Shown one piece after another: positions 53,402-62,476 of a DNA stretch of 64,000 nt. The stretch is from positions 421,468 through 485,467 of the forward strand of contig NZ_JAGISH010000002.1 of the NCBI RefSeq assembly GCF_017813235.1. Reading direction: 5' to 3'. This DNA is from Sagittula salina. Lineage in GTDB: Bacteria > Pseudomonadota > Alphaproteobacteria > Rhodobacterales > Rhodobacteraceae. The translations under genes were made by a program, and so were the position numbers. Each line of letters starts with the position of its first letter. Position 1 is the stretch's first letter. The notes beneath the pieces are model-generated. The model did not search any database. It saw only the letters and a program-made list of their open reading frames with translations, and was not told where the DNA came from.

Positions 53402-55621
53402 ATGTCGCTGGTCAATCCAAACGACAGCCTGGAACGCCAGAATCAGAAGCTGCTGAAGATCGCCCAGGCCCTGATGAGCCGGGTGGAATACGGCACGGAG
53501 CAGTCGGGTGCTGCCTACGCCCAGTTCGAGCGCGCGGCCCTGCTGGAAAAACGGGTGCGTGAACGCACACTCGAACTGGAGCGCACGCTGAACCTTCTGC
53601 ACGAAAGCAACGCACAGCTGTCAGAGGCCAACGCACAGGCCGAAGCCGCGCGACGCAACCTTGCCGATGCGATCGAGACGGTGTCCGAAGGCTTTGCCCT
53701 GTTCGACGCGCAGGACAATCTGGTGATGTGCAATTCACGGTTCTGCCGCGATTTCCGTGACATAGTTGCGACATTGAAACCCGGCCTGCCCTTTGACGGG
53801 TATGTCAAGAAGATCTCCAGATCTCCGTTCCTGATCCTGCCGGAAGGCGAAACGCCAGCTGGCTGGGCCGAGGGTCGCATTCGGCGGCACGAGGATCGGC
53901 ACGTGATGTTCAAGGTGCAGATGCGGTTGGGCCGGTGGCTGCAGGTCTCCGAGCACCGGACTTCGAACGGCGGTACGGTGGTCCTGCAGACCGATGTGAC
54001 AGACCTCATGCGGATCGAGCGGGCGGAACGCGACCGGCTGCGCGACAGACAGGCAGTGATGGTGCGCGCGACACTCGATCACCTCAATCAGGGGGTCGGC
54101 ATCTTCGACGAAACCGGCTTGCTGGTGGGCTGGAACGAAAAGCTGGGAGTGCTGTTAGCGCTTGATGCGCGGAGGCTGCAGATCGGCGCGAGTTTTGCGG
54201 GCCTGCTCGACCGTCTGGCGCGGGACGTACGGTTTACGCAGGGGATCGGACGGGATGGTTTCCTTCGGTGGGCTCACCTGCGGGATCAACGTCAGGAACG
54301 CACGCCGATTTCCTTCGAGGTGCAGCGTGGCGAGCGGACGATCCTGCACGTCTTTGGCCGGGGGATGCCAGATGGTGGTTTTGTCGTCTCCGTCACGGAT
54401 GTGACGGCTGAACGCGAAGCGGCGCGCCGACTGTTCAATATGAACGAGGTTCTGGAGCAGCGGGTGATGGAGCGCACGCTTGAACTTGAGGACGCGCTGA
54501 GCGCCGCGGAGCGCGCGAATGCGTCCAAGTCTCGCTTCGTCGCGGCGGCCTCGCACGACCTGCTTCAGCCGATTTCGGCTGCAAAGCTCTACATTTCGTC
54601 ACTCGCGGACCGCTGTCAGGGGTCGGCGGAGCACACGGTGCTGGAAAAGGCCGAATCCGCCCTTGCTTCCGCCGCGCAAATCATTGATGCGCTGCTGGAT
54701 ATCTCGAAGCTGGACGGCGACGGGGTGCATTTTGACATCCGCAAGGTCGCCTTGTCCGAGATCCTGTGTCCGCTGGCCTCCGAGATGAGCGTGTTGGCAG
54801 AGCGAAAGGGTCTGCGACTGCGCATCGTGCCGTCTGACCTCATGGTGGAGACGGATGCGGCCTATCTGCGCCGGGTGGTGCAAAACCTTCTGGCCAACGC
54901 AATCCGCTACACCGCCCGAGGCAAGGTGCTGCTGGGGGTCCGCCGCAGCGGCGGCTCCGCCCGGATCGAGATCTGGGATACCGGCGTGGGAATCGCAGAG
55001 GAGGATCAGAATACCATCTTCGAGGAATTCCGGCGCCTCGACTCCGCCGCCTCGCCCAACGAAGGGCTCGGGCTGGGATTGGCCATTGTGGAACGCGCCT
55101 GTGCCCGGTTGGGCCACCCTCTGGGTTTGTGGTCGGAGATCGGGCGCGGATCATGCTTCATGGTGAGCGTGCCGATCGCGGGTCGGGGTGCGGTTGCACG
55201 CGATCCTCACCGCTCCACGCCGCGTCCTGTATCTCTGTCGCACGTCGGCCTGATTGCGCTGCTCGTTGAAAATGACCCGCCCCTGCGCCGTGCGCTGTCG
55301 GTGATGCTGGAAAGTTGGGGCGTCAACGTGATCGTGGCGGAAGATGCCGAGGGCGCCATTTCGCTCCTCGATGACCTGCAACTCAGTCCCGACGTACTTT
55401 TGCTGGATTACCACTTGGCGCCGCAGGCGACCGGTCTGGACCTTCAAGTTCGGATCAACGCAGGTCGGGAACACCCCCTGCCCTGTGCGGTGATTTCAGC
55501 CGACAAATCCCCGGAATTGCAGAAGAGCTGTACGGCACTGGGGATAGAACTTCTCTCGAAACCGCTCGACCGGAACAAACTGGTGCAATTCCTCGAATTG
55601 GCGGCTCAAACGATACCCTGA
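53402..55621 (+). CDS. nahK: PAS hybrid histidine kinase, probable NosP-associated kinase NahK
   Basis: A 739-residue soluble kinase. An N-terminal coiled coil and two PAS-like segments span about residues 60-360. The HisKA box AASHDLLQPISAAKLYISSL has phospho-acceptor H385, the ATPase domain has NLLANAIRYTARG and GLGLGLAIVERA, and a C-terminal receiver has D669 (VLLLDYHLAPQATG). Membrane segments are absent. Gene order (regulator, FIST, kinase) matches NosP/NahK modules that report NO and control biofilm in Pseudomonas. Local outputs are unknown. Confidence 0.85.
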   Translation: MSLVNPNDSLERQNQKLLKIAQALMSRVEYGTEQSGAAYAQFERAALLEKRVRERTLELERTLNLLHESNAQLSEANAQAEAARRNLADAIETVSEGFALFDAQDNLVMCNSRFCRDFRDIVATLKPGLPFDGYVKKISRSPFLILPEGETPAGWAEGRIRRHEDRHVMFKVQMRLGRWLQVSEHRTSNGGTVVLQTDVTDLMRIERAERDRLRDRQAVMVRATLDHLNQGVGIFDETGLLVGWNEKLGVLLALDARRLQIGASFAGLLDRLARDVRFTQGIGRDGFLRWAHLRDQRQERTPISFEVQRGERTILHVFGRGMPDGGFVVSVTDVTAEREAARRLFNMNEVLEQRVMERTLELEDALSAAERANASKSRFVAAASHDLLQPISAAKLYISSLADRCQGSAEHTVLEKAESALASAAQIIDALLDISKLDGDGVHFDIRKVALSEILCPLASEMSVLAERKGLRLRIVPSDLMVETDAAYLRRVVQNLLANAIRYTARGKVLLGVRRSGGSARIEIWDTGVGIAEEDQNTIFEEFRRLDSAASPNEGLGLGLAIVERACARLGHPLGLWSEIGRGSCFMVSVPIAGRGAVARDPHRSTPRPVSLSHVGLIALLVENDPPLRRALSVMLESWGVNVIVAEDAEGAISLLDDLQLSPDVLLLDYHLAPQATGLDLQVRINAGREHPLPCAVISADKSPELQKSCTALGIELLSKPLDRNKLVQFLELAAQTIP

Positions 55622-55652
55622 TGCGCCGCGCCGTTTGTGGCCCGCAGTGACC

Positions 55653-55949
55653 CTACATCATGCCTTTGCAGCCCCGGGAGGATTTGCCGTTGCCCACGTG
55701 GTACGGGTTGATGACAAGAATCCAGCGCGGCGGATAACCGGGTGCCTGGGTGCGCCGGTATGTGCAGCCCTGGGGGGTGGTCATGTAGTCACCGCCCTGC
55801 GGCGCGACGTAGCCCTGTGTGGCAACATAGGGGTCGGCCGCGTAGGGCGCAGCCTGAGCCAGAACGAGACCTTTCGGGGTTGCGGCTTCGGTCCCCGAGA
55901 GAGAGACAAGGCCAAGACTGAGGGTCGTGAGAAAAGCTGAAAAGCCCAT
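55653..55949 (-). CDS. Small secreted protein with C-terminal PGYPPRWILVINP motif (98 aa)
   Basis: A 98-residue exported protein. The ATG at 55949 (MGFSAFLTTLSLGLVSLSGT) gives a signal peptide; an ATG 11 codons upstream is less likely. The mature part is Gly/Tyr/Pro-rich (YAADPYVATQGYVAPQGGDY), then has CTYRRTQAPGYPPRWILVIN and a terminal cysteine (RGCKGMM). Function is unknown. Confidence 0.65.
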   Translation of the reverse strand: MGFSAFLTTLSLGLVSLSGTEAATPKGLVLAQAAPYAADPYVATQGYVAPQGGDYMTTPQGCTYRRTQAPGYPPRWILVINPYHVGNGKSSRGCKGMM

Positions 55950-56159
55950 TTCGGGATCTCCCAAGTATGATTGGTCAGGCAAGGGGCCTGGAGGATTCCT
56001 TGGATGTCTGGAGCCCGGCCATCGGTCCGGGCAATTGGGCGAAACTCGCAGGGGTCATGGGACTGCGTGCGCCGGATTCGTGGCAAGACCTTGGCTCATG
56101 AGTCTGATTTTAGCGTTAAGCGTTCTGCGTGGATTTTCAAAATCACCGTGAAAATCGCA

Positions 56160-57464
56160 TCAAAGCGCGATGACGATATCAACACGCAGCCCGCCGAGGT
56201 CGTCGCTTTCGCCCAGGCGCAGAACACCGCCATGGGCCCGCGCGATGTCGGCGGCAATTGCCAGCCCAAGCCCCACGCCGGACCCGCGGTTCTGGTTGCG
56301 CGCCGGGTCCAGCCGGACGAAGGGCTTCAGCGCGGTGTCACGGTCCTCGGCCGGGATGCCGGGGCCGTCGTCCTCTACGCGGATGCGCAGGGATTTCTCG
56401 GTCAGCGTGGCGGAGACGCGGCAGGTGTCGCCGTAGCGCACGGCGTTGGCGATGAGGTTCTCCACCGCGCGGCGTAGCGCGCGCGGCCTCAGCGCCACCT
56501 GCCCCCCGCCGGACAGCGTGCCGAGGCCGACCCCCTGCCCCGCGCGCTGCGCATCGTCTACGATGGCGGTCAGCAACGCCATGATGTCCGTCGGTTCGGC
56601 CAGTCCAGCCTCGGCATCGCCCCGCGCGAAGTCGAGGAAAGCGTCGATCAGGCGCTGCATTTCCTCCACGTCGCGTTCAAGCGGCTCGCGGTCGGGATCG
56701 TCGAGCAGCGACAGCCCCAGGCGCAGCCGCGTGATCGGTGTGCGCAGATCGTGGCTGACCCCCGAAAGCATCATTGTGCGTTGCTCGATATGACGCTCGA
56801 TCCGGTTGCGCATGTCGAGGAAGGCGTGGCCCGCCGCGCGAACCTCGGTCGCGCCGGAGGGCGAGTAACGCACCGTGCGCCCCTTCCCGAAGGCCTCGGC
56901 AGCAGCAGCCAGCCGGGTGATCGGGCGGAGCTGATTGCGCAGGTAGAAAAAGGCGATGGCGGTCATGACGATGCCGAAGAACAGCATGTTGACGAAAAGC
57001 TGATGCGCATTGGTGGGCGACACCCGCTGCCGGTCGAGCCTGAGGCGGTAGAGCGTGCCGCCGCGACGCACGTAAAGGATCACGTCCGCGTCGTTCGGCA
57101 TGTCCAGCCGCTCGAGCCCGGCAACGCGCCTGTAGAACACCCGGGACACGACAATCCCGGTGAAATCGTACCAACGGCGGAAGTCCGCGGCGGAACTCTC
57201 GCCATCCGCGACCGGGCGCGGCAGCAGTCCGAGGCGCTGCATGGGCTCTCCGTCGGGGATCTCGTCCAGCACGAGGTTGACACCGCGCGCCACCTCTCGC
57301 GTCAGCTGCACGGTGACATCCTCGAAGTGCCGTTGGACAAAGACCACGGAAACCACCAGCTGCAGCGTTACAACAGGCAGGACCAGGATCAGCGCGGCCC
57401 GGCCATACAGGCTGCGCGGCATATAGCGTTTGAGCCATTGGAAAGACATGTCTAGGCTCGGCAT
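56160..57464 (-). CDS. EnvZ-type sensor histidine kinase
   Basis: A 434-residue membrane kinase. Two hydrophobic helices (AALILVLPVVTLQLVVSVVF and FFGIVMTAIAFFYLRNQL) flank a ~130-residue periplasmic sensor, then HAMP, HisKA (LSGVSHDLRTPITRLRLGLS) and ATPase domains (NLIANAVRYGD, GSGVGLGLAIAADIARAHGG). The ATG at 57464 follows GGGGA; an ATG at 57449 is an alternative. No response regulator gene is adjacent. The layout resembles EnvZ, but its partner cannot be named from this window. Confidence 0.87.
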   Translation of the reverse strand: MPSLDMSFQWLKRYMPRSLYGRAALILVLPVVTLQLVVSVVFVQRHFEDVTVQLTREVARGVNLVLDEIPDGEPMQRLGLLPRPVADGESSAADFRRWYDFTGIVVSRVFYRRVAGLERLDMPNDADVILYVRRGGTLYRLRLDRQRVSPTNAHQLFVNMLFFGIVMTAIAFFYLRNQLRPITRLAAAAEAFGKGRTVRYSPSGATEVRAAGHAFLDMRNRIERHIEQRTMMLSGVSHDLRTPITRLRLGLSLLDDPDREPLERDVEEMQRLIDAFLDFARGDAEAGLAEPTDIMALLTAIVDDAQRAGQGVGLGTLSGGGQVALRPRALRRAVENLIANAVRYGDTCRVSATLTEKSLRIRVEDDGPGIPAEDRDTALKPFVRLDPARNQNRGSGVGLGLAIAADIARAHGGVLRLGESDDLGGLRVDIVIAL

Positions 57465-57494
57465 CCGTGTCCCCGCACTCATGGAGAACCTATC

Positions 57495-58421
57495 ATGCAA
57501 GACCCGCAACCGGAGTTCCAGCCGCAGGTTGGCGTGGCCGAGGTGCTCGAACCCGGCCTGCGCCGCGTGCTGGCGCCGAATGCCTCGCCCATGACTTTCC
57601 GGGGAACGAACACCTATCTCCTGGGCGATGGCAAGGACGTTGCGGTGATCGATCCCGGGCCTCTGGATGCCTCCCACCTCGACGCGATCCTCGCCGCGTT
57701 AGGCCCCGGGCAGCAGGTGAGCCACGTTCTGGTCACGCATTCGCATCTCGATCACTCGCCGCTGGCTTCGGTTCTGGCGGCGCGCACCGGGGCGCGGGTC
57801 CATGGTTTCGGCGCGTCGGAGACCGGACGTAGCACCTTGATGCAGGTGCTGGCGCAGACTGCCGATCTGGGCGGTGGTGAAGGTGTCGATCAGAAGTTCT
57901 CCCCCGATGTGGCGCTCTCTGATGGCGAACAAGTGGGAGGCGACGGCTGGCAGCTGGTGGTCCATCACACGCCGGGACACATGGCGAACCACCTCGCTTT
58001 TGCCTGGGGTGATGTGCTGTTCTCCGGCGATCTGGTAATGGGCTGGGCGACATCGCTGGTCTCGCCTCCGGATGGTGACCTGACCGCCTTCATGGGCTCA
58101 CTCAGGCACCTGCGCGGGCGCGGCTGGCGACGGTTCCATGCGGGCCACGGCGCACCAGTCGAAGAACCCGAAGCGCGGCTGACGGAACTGCTGGCGCACC
58201 GCGAAGGCCGGGAGGCTTCGATCCTCACGGCGCTCGGCGACGGCCCGTCGGACGCGCAGGCCCTGGCGGAGCGAATCTACACCGGCACCCCGCCTGCCCT
58301 GATGGGCGCCGCTGCACGCAACGTTTTGGCGCATCTTATTGACCTAACGGCAAGAAATCTCGTCGCGCCGTGCGGCGAATTGAGTGCTGAAGCAATTTTT
58401 CAGCGCTCCGGCGAGGGATGA
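57495..58421 (+). CDS. MBL-fold metallo-hydrolase (LACTB2-like)
   Basis: A 308-residue metallo-beta-lactamase-fold hydrolase. The metal motif THSHLDHS places H82, H84, D86 and H87; further ligands are in HHTPGHMANHLA and SGDLVMGW. A C-terminal winged-helix-like tail follows, as in LACTB2-type proteins, which are often ribonucleases or thioesterases. It is divergent from the sensor kinase with a 30-base gap. Confidence 0.9.
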   Translation: MQDPQPEFQPQVGVAEVLEPGLRRVLAPNASPMTFRGTNTYLLGDGKDVAVIDPGPLDASHLDAILAALGPGQQVSHVLVTHSHLDHSPLASVLAARTGARVHGFGASETGRSTLMQVLAQTADLGGGEGVDQKFSPDVALSDGEQVGGDGWQLVVHHTPGHMANHLAFAWGDVLFSGDLVMGWATSLVSPPDGDLTAFMGSLRHLRGRGWRRFHAGHGAPVEEPEARLTELLAHREGREASILTALGDGPSDAQALAERIYTGTPPALMGAAARNVLAHLIDLTARNLVAPCGELSAEAIFQRSGEG

Positions 58422-58450
58422 ATTTTTCGGAGAAACCTGGCAAAAACCAC

Positions 58451-58479
58451 TTGTGGCCCGGAGTCGTCATGGCTATACC
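58451..58479 (+). promoter_or_regulatory. Promoter of tRNA-Asn
   Basis: TTGTGG (58451-58456) and TATACC (58474-58479) are separated by 17 bases and lie 10 bases before the tRNA 5' end. Confidence 0.6.
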
Positions 58480-58489
58480 GCCCACATGT

Positions 58490-58564
58490 TCCGGCGTAGC
58501 TCAGCGGTAGAGCAGTTGACTGTTAATCAATTGGTCGTAGGTTCGATCCCTACCGCCGGAGCCA
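58490..58564 (+). tRNA. tRNA-Asn (anticodon GTT)
   Basis: Cloverleaf: acceptor TCCGGCG / CGCCGGA, D-arm GCTC..GAGC, anticodon stem GTTGA / TCAAT with loop CTGTTAA (anticodon GTT), T-arm GTAGG-TTCGATC-CCTAC, discriminator G and encoded CCA. The tRNA is intact and is followed by a terminator. A large integrase gene starts ~130 bases downstream, so the tRNA 3' end is the likely attachment site of the island. Confidence 0.97.
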
Positions 58565-58593
58565 AAACTTCCTGAAGGTTTTGGAAACAAACG

Positions 58594-58623
58594 AAAAAGC
58601 GCTCCCTCGGGGGCGCTTTTCGC
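58594..58623 (+). terminator. Terminator downstream of tRNA-Asn
   Basis: AAAAAGCGCTCCC and GGGGGCGCTTTT form a nearly perfect stem around TC, ending in TTTT. It separates the tRNA from the island. Confidence 0.8.
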
Positions 58624-58696
58624 GTTTCGGACACCGGTTTTGACACTCCGCCTTACACACTCCGGACACACCGGAGTCACAAAGGAGTCAGACCCG

Positions 58697-60961
58697 GTGC
58701 CGCACGCCCGTTCCAAGCACGCCCATATCCCCCATCTCGAACTGCGTCCCCAGGGCTACGTCTGGCGGCGCCGTCTCCCCCGCGCAGTTCTCGAATCGGC
58801 TTGCAGCGAGAGGTTGTGCGAGGAGCCCGCGTTTCGCTCTATTAGAATCAAACCAGCGCCAGACCATCGGATTCTCCGAAACGGGTCCGGCCGTTCTGAC
58901 CGCGCGCGGAAATCGAAAGCGCGAAATTTGGGGATTCAAACCACGTTTGCGGGAATCCCCATATGTCTTTCCCTGAAAACACATGCCTTTTCGGTGGCCG
59001 CGGAGCTTGCACGCAGGCTCAGCACCCTCAGCGATCAAGTATTTCTCTACGCCACCACCATGAGCCTCTCGTCGGAAAACACCAGGGATCTCCTGACCAC
59101 GCTCGCCCGCTTCGAGATCGAGGCGGCCGATCGCGAGCGTGCCCTGGGGGATCCTCGATCCCCGCAGCTCGCGCAGGCGGCCCTGGAACGGGAAGCGGCC
59201 CGGCAGGCTGTCCTGCGGCAAGCATTCTTTCAGCGGGACTACGCGGTGGCGCAAGAGCCTCTGAAGCATGTCGCCGCGCACCTGGGCATCCAGCTTCCCG
59301 AAGCCGGGTGCGAGCAGGCACAGCTTCTGGCCTATGAGGCCACGCGTGTGTTGCTGGACAACTGCGAGGAGAAGGCCCGGCGGGACAAGGGCATCTTTCC
59401 CGGTCCCAGCCCCTACTTTGCGCGCGCGATCGCAGAGGAAACATCCCCGGGCGTTCCCGCCCAACCAACCGCCTCGGCCATAGCCGAGCCTCCCATCGAC
59501 AAGGAAGAAGCCATGAAACTGTTTCCTCGCAACTGGTTTGCCTCACGTCAGCCTGGCCCCGTGCCTCCCGCCATGTCCGAAGAGGCTCCAGTCTCGTCCG
59601 AACGCCCCGAAAAGAAGGATATCCGGGAGCTGTTGAGGAGCCGAGGCGTGTTGAAGTCCTGCTCCCCCGAGATCCTCGCGATCTTGGAGAAGCGAGGTGC
59701 CATGACCGTTCACGAAGGCTTCATGGTCTATCAGGCGTTCAAGGGCGCGGGGTTCGGGGAGGAGTGGCAGAGGCACCAGAAACCAGACGAGGGTGTAGGA
59801 GAAAGGTGGAAAAAGTCCTCGCTCCCCGCACTCAGGACAGCGGGCAAGATCTGGGGTGAGGAGTTCGGATCAACGGGCTGGGTCCACGCGACTGAAGAGG
59901 ACATCGAAGAGGCAATCAAGCTGATCCGCAGCCTCCCGAAATTCCATGGCAAGGGGAACAAATACACGGCCGCCAGCTATCGCGCTCTTATTACGAAGGT
60001 AAAGGCGCGCGAGGCCGCCGCGATGGACGCCGCGGAGCGCGAGGCCCGGCGTAAAGGCTGCACCAATGAAACAGAAATACGCGACCTCCGCCTCGCGGAG
60101 GCCGAACCACGTATCCGCGTCGCCACTTACCTGCGCCTCGTTCGTTCGGCGAACAGGGTCGGCACAATGCTGAAGAAGCTCGGCATCGTGGAAACCAACC
60201 CCTTCGACATCTGCACATTCACGACCCGAGAGGAGAAAAGTTTGAAAGCCACTGAGACAACTTTGGAGCGAGAGCCCTGGGATGACCGGCTCAATGAGCT
60301 ATTGGACACCCGGGTATTTCAAGGCAATGCCGCAGGGGAAGCCGATCCCCTGTTCTGGATGCCGCTGATAGGCCTCTTGATGGGCACGCGCATGGAGGAG
60401 GCTGCCCAGGCGGGACCGGGCGACGTTCAGTCGGATGAAGGGATCGCCTACCTGATCGTCCGCCAGGCCCTGGGGGACAGCGTCAAGTCGGAGAATGCGA
60501 CCCGCAAGATCCCGCTGCATCCGGTCCTGATTGAACTTGGGTTCCTGGAGTTCGTGAAGCGCGCCAAAAAGAGAGGAGATCGCCGCCTGTTTCCGTCCCT
60601 CACGCGTGGGGCGAACAAGGGCACATACACCGAGAACTTCACCAAGGCCTTCGGCTACTACCGCCGCACCAACGACGTCTACTGGCATGGTCTTGATTTC
60701 CACGCCCTGCGCACCACGTTCCACCACCGCCTGTCGGATGCGAGCTGTCCGGGGGCGCACAGGCGGAAGTTGATGGGCCACGAGCCTCTCGACGAAGGAG
60801 AGCGCGCATACTCACAGAAGGGGATCAGCATCGCGAGCCTCTTCGAACAGGTGAAGAAGATCCCGTTCGACGTGTCGCGGGTGCAGACTCCGATCTCAGG
60901 GTTTCCGGAACGGCCGCAGGAAGCACAGGGCCTGCGACTGGTGCAGGGGAGCAAGTCATGA
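58697..60961 (+). CDS. Large tyrosine recombinase (island integrase)
   Basis: A 754-residue integrase. Its N-terminal DUF6538-like start reads LELRPQGYVWRRRLPRAVLE, a long middle region is alpha-helical and charged, and the C-terminal ~210 residues are the catalytic domain. Catalytic residues are R565 (LMGTRMEEA), H669 and R672 (FHALRTTFHHRL), H695 (LMGHEP) and Y705 (RAYSQKG). The GTG at 58697 follows AAGGAG at 58682; an ORF opens earlier at 58640. It overlaps the next gene by 4 bases. It starts beside tRNA-Asn, so it probably integrated the island there. It is about twice the length of phage-type integrases. Confidence 0.88.
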   Translation: MPHARSKHAHIPHLELRPQGYVWRRRLPRAVLESACSERLCEEPAFRSIRIKPAPDHRILRNGSGRSDRARKSKARNLGIQTTFAGIPICLSLKTHAFSVAAELARRLSTLSDQVFLYATTMSLSSENTRDLLTTLARFEIEAADRERALGDPRSPQLAQAALEREAARQAVLRQAFFQRDYAVAQEPLKHVAAHLGIQLPEAGCEQAQLLAYEATRVLLDNCEEKARRDKGIFPGPSPYFARAIAEETSPGVPAQPTASAIAEPPIDKEEAMKLFPRNWFASRQPGPVPPAMSEEAPVSSERPEKKDIRELLRSRGVLKSCSPEILAILEKRGAMTVHEGFMVYQAFKGAGFGEEWQRHQKPDEGVGERWKKSSLPALRTAGKIWGEEFGSTGWVHATEEDIEEAIKLIRSLPKFHGKGNKYTAASYRALITKVKAREAAAMDAAEREARRKGCTNETEIRDLRLAEAEPRIRVATYLRLVRSANRVGTMLKKLGIVETNPFDICTFTTREEKSLKATETTLEREPWDDRLNELLDTRVFQGNAAGEADPLFWMPLIGLLMGTRMEEAAQAGPGDVQSDEGIAYLIVRQALGDSVKSENATRKIPLHPVLIELGFLEFVKRAKKRGDRRLFPSLTRGANKGTYTENFTKAFGYYRRTNDVYWHGLDFHALRTTFHHRLSDASCPGAHRRKLMGHEPLDEGERAYSQKGISIASLFEQVKKIPFDVSRVQTPISGFPERPQEAQGLRLVQGSKS

Positions 60962-61656
60962 CGCGGAACGCGTCAAGATCACAAACGACGAAGAAGTATC
61001 ACGCTCCCGGACCTCGTGGGAGCGCGCATCCAGGCCCTCTCGAAGTGACCTCGGAAGGCGGTTGCGTCACGGTCTCCGGCTTTGCCCAACCGCCCTCTGG
61101 CTGCCAAACCCAGGTGACGGTCCGATACGATGGTGCGGCGCTTTCGATAACGGCCTCTTACCAAGCGAAATGGCGCAACCCGGTCGAGGGCTGCGTTTCA
61201 CTGCCACTCGATTTGAGTGACCCGTCTGCCCTGTTTCCCATCCTTGAAGGAGAGAAACCCTGGAAAGCTTGGCCGGAGATCGAAGCCTTGGTGCGCCAAT
61301 CCATGTTGGACCTTCATGTTCCGCGGCGACGGACTCGTAAGTTCGACTGGCAACTTCGAATTCTCCGAGCCGTGCGAAATGGCCCCGAGATTTCGAAAAT
61401 GCTCATGGGGCTTTCTTCCGACAAGGCCCGTCAGAACGCGCTCGAAAGGCAGACAGCCACGGATTTGAGAAGCAAATTGTCCGCCTGTGTCACTCAAATG
61501 CATGATGTCTTGAATGCCGCTTCAACCGATCCCAGCATCCTGCCTGCCTTCTCCAATGCCCTTCGATACTATCGAGAGCTTCTCCGACGTAAGCAGAAAC
61601 TTGACAGCCTGTCTGAGCGGGATCGAATGAACGAGGATCTGCTCCTGCGTAAGTAA
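60958..61656 (+). CDS. Unknown island protein coupled to the integrase (232 aa)
   Basis: The function is not recognised. The N-terminal ~45 residues are polar, residues 45-120 are beta-rich (CVTVSGFAQPPSGCQTQVTV, ALSITASYQAKW), and the C-terminal ~110 residues are helical and charged, ending in KLDSLSERDRMNEDLLLRK. Its ATG overlaps the integrase stop by 4 bases, so the two are co-translated. It may be an accessory factor for recombination (inference). No helix-turn-helix or catalytic motif was spotted. Confidence 0.7.
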   Translation: MTRNASRSQTTKKYHAPGPRGSAHPGPLEVTSEGGCVTVSGFAQPPSGCQTQVTVRYDGAALSITASYQAKWRNPVEGCVSLPLDLSDPSALFPILEGEKPWKAWPEIEALVRQSMLDLHVPRRRTRKFDWQLRILRAVRNGPEISKMLMGLSSDKARQNALERQTATDLRSKLSACVTQMHDVLNAASTDPSILPAFSNALRYYRELLRRKQKLDSLSERDRMNEDLLLRK

Positions 61657-61817
61657 GAGGAACGTAGCCGCCTGAGACGAGAGGCAAGAACCTCTCGGCC
61701 TTTAAGCGACAGCAATCGGGTGCCGTGCGAACCCGTTCCACTGCGGCCTGACCTGATTTACCGCGCGACGGCGGCCTTGATCCATGGGCTGCCGTCGCTC
61801 CGGACCTTACTTTGCCA

Positions 61818-62066
61818 TCAGTAATGCCGCAGCACCTCTGCAATCGTCGTGAGCCCTTCCTGGTCGCTGATACACCACATCGCATTGGCACTGCTCGCCG
61901 CCGCGTATGGGGCCGCACAGGCCTCCTTGATGATCTCGAGCTGGCTTTTGTTCAGTCCCCAATGAGTGAGGCATGCAGGGTGGCTTTCTCCCTCCTCCCC
62001 ACCTTCTGCCCATTCGATCAGGTCGTATTCGACTTCTTTGGGTGTCATCGTATTCTCGTAGTCCAT
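61818..62066 (-). CDS. Small acidic protein of unknown function (82 aa)
   Basis: An 82-residue soluble protein. The ATG at 62066 (MDYENTMTPKEVEYDLIEWA) is preferred because GGAGA lies 7 bases before it; two earlier ATGs exist. The N-terminal half is strongly acidic (EWAEGGEEGESHP) and a helical part follows (LNKSQLEIIKEACAAPYAAA). It faces against the integrase operon. No family was recognised. Confidence 0.5.
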   Translation of the reverse strand: MDYENTMTPKEVEYDLIEWAEGGEEGESHPACLTHWGLNKSQLEIIKEACAAPYAAASSANAMWCISDQEGLTTIAEVLRHY

Positions 62067-62476
62067 AACCGTCTCCATTCTTGTGATCAGGAGATCGGAT
62101 CGTTTGCCCAAGAGGGAAACCACTTTTCGAACTTTCTTCTATGTATTCAAGCGGCTAACGTCCTTTGCTCCTCTCGGCCCTCTCCGGCCGTTCGAAGCAG
62201 CAGCCGGCTCAGCACCGTAGCGTAGCCGAAGCGGCCATTCATCTCTGCGGCAACATCTCCAACGATCCGAGGTCGGCAGTGCGGGACTTCCTGCCGCGCT
62301 TTGCAAACGCGATACAAGGCCAAACATACTCATGTGTTGGCTGCCCCCGGGATGCCGCCCATGAGCGACGGGAAAACATTGCCGCCGCGCTCTCAACCAG
62401 ACCGCCTTCGTGGGCGTTCGCGATAACGGTTGCGCCGCTGCGGCTGACGTCGTTTATTTTTAACAAATGGTAGGCC
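62067..62476. other. Intergenic stretch with repeat copy A
   Basis: It holds the ~106-bp repeat copy at 62184-62289. The remaining ~300 bases show no gene on either strand with a ribosome site. Confidence 0.4.
62184..62289 (+). repeat. ~106-bp imperfect direct repeat, copy A
   Basis: Aligns by eye, at about 80% identity, with 63155-63260. Shared blocks include GTTCGAAGC, CCGAAGCGGCCAT and CGAGGTCGGCAGTGCGG. Both copies are in the same orientation and bracket the RNase gene. Confidence 0.75.
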
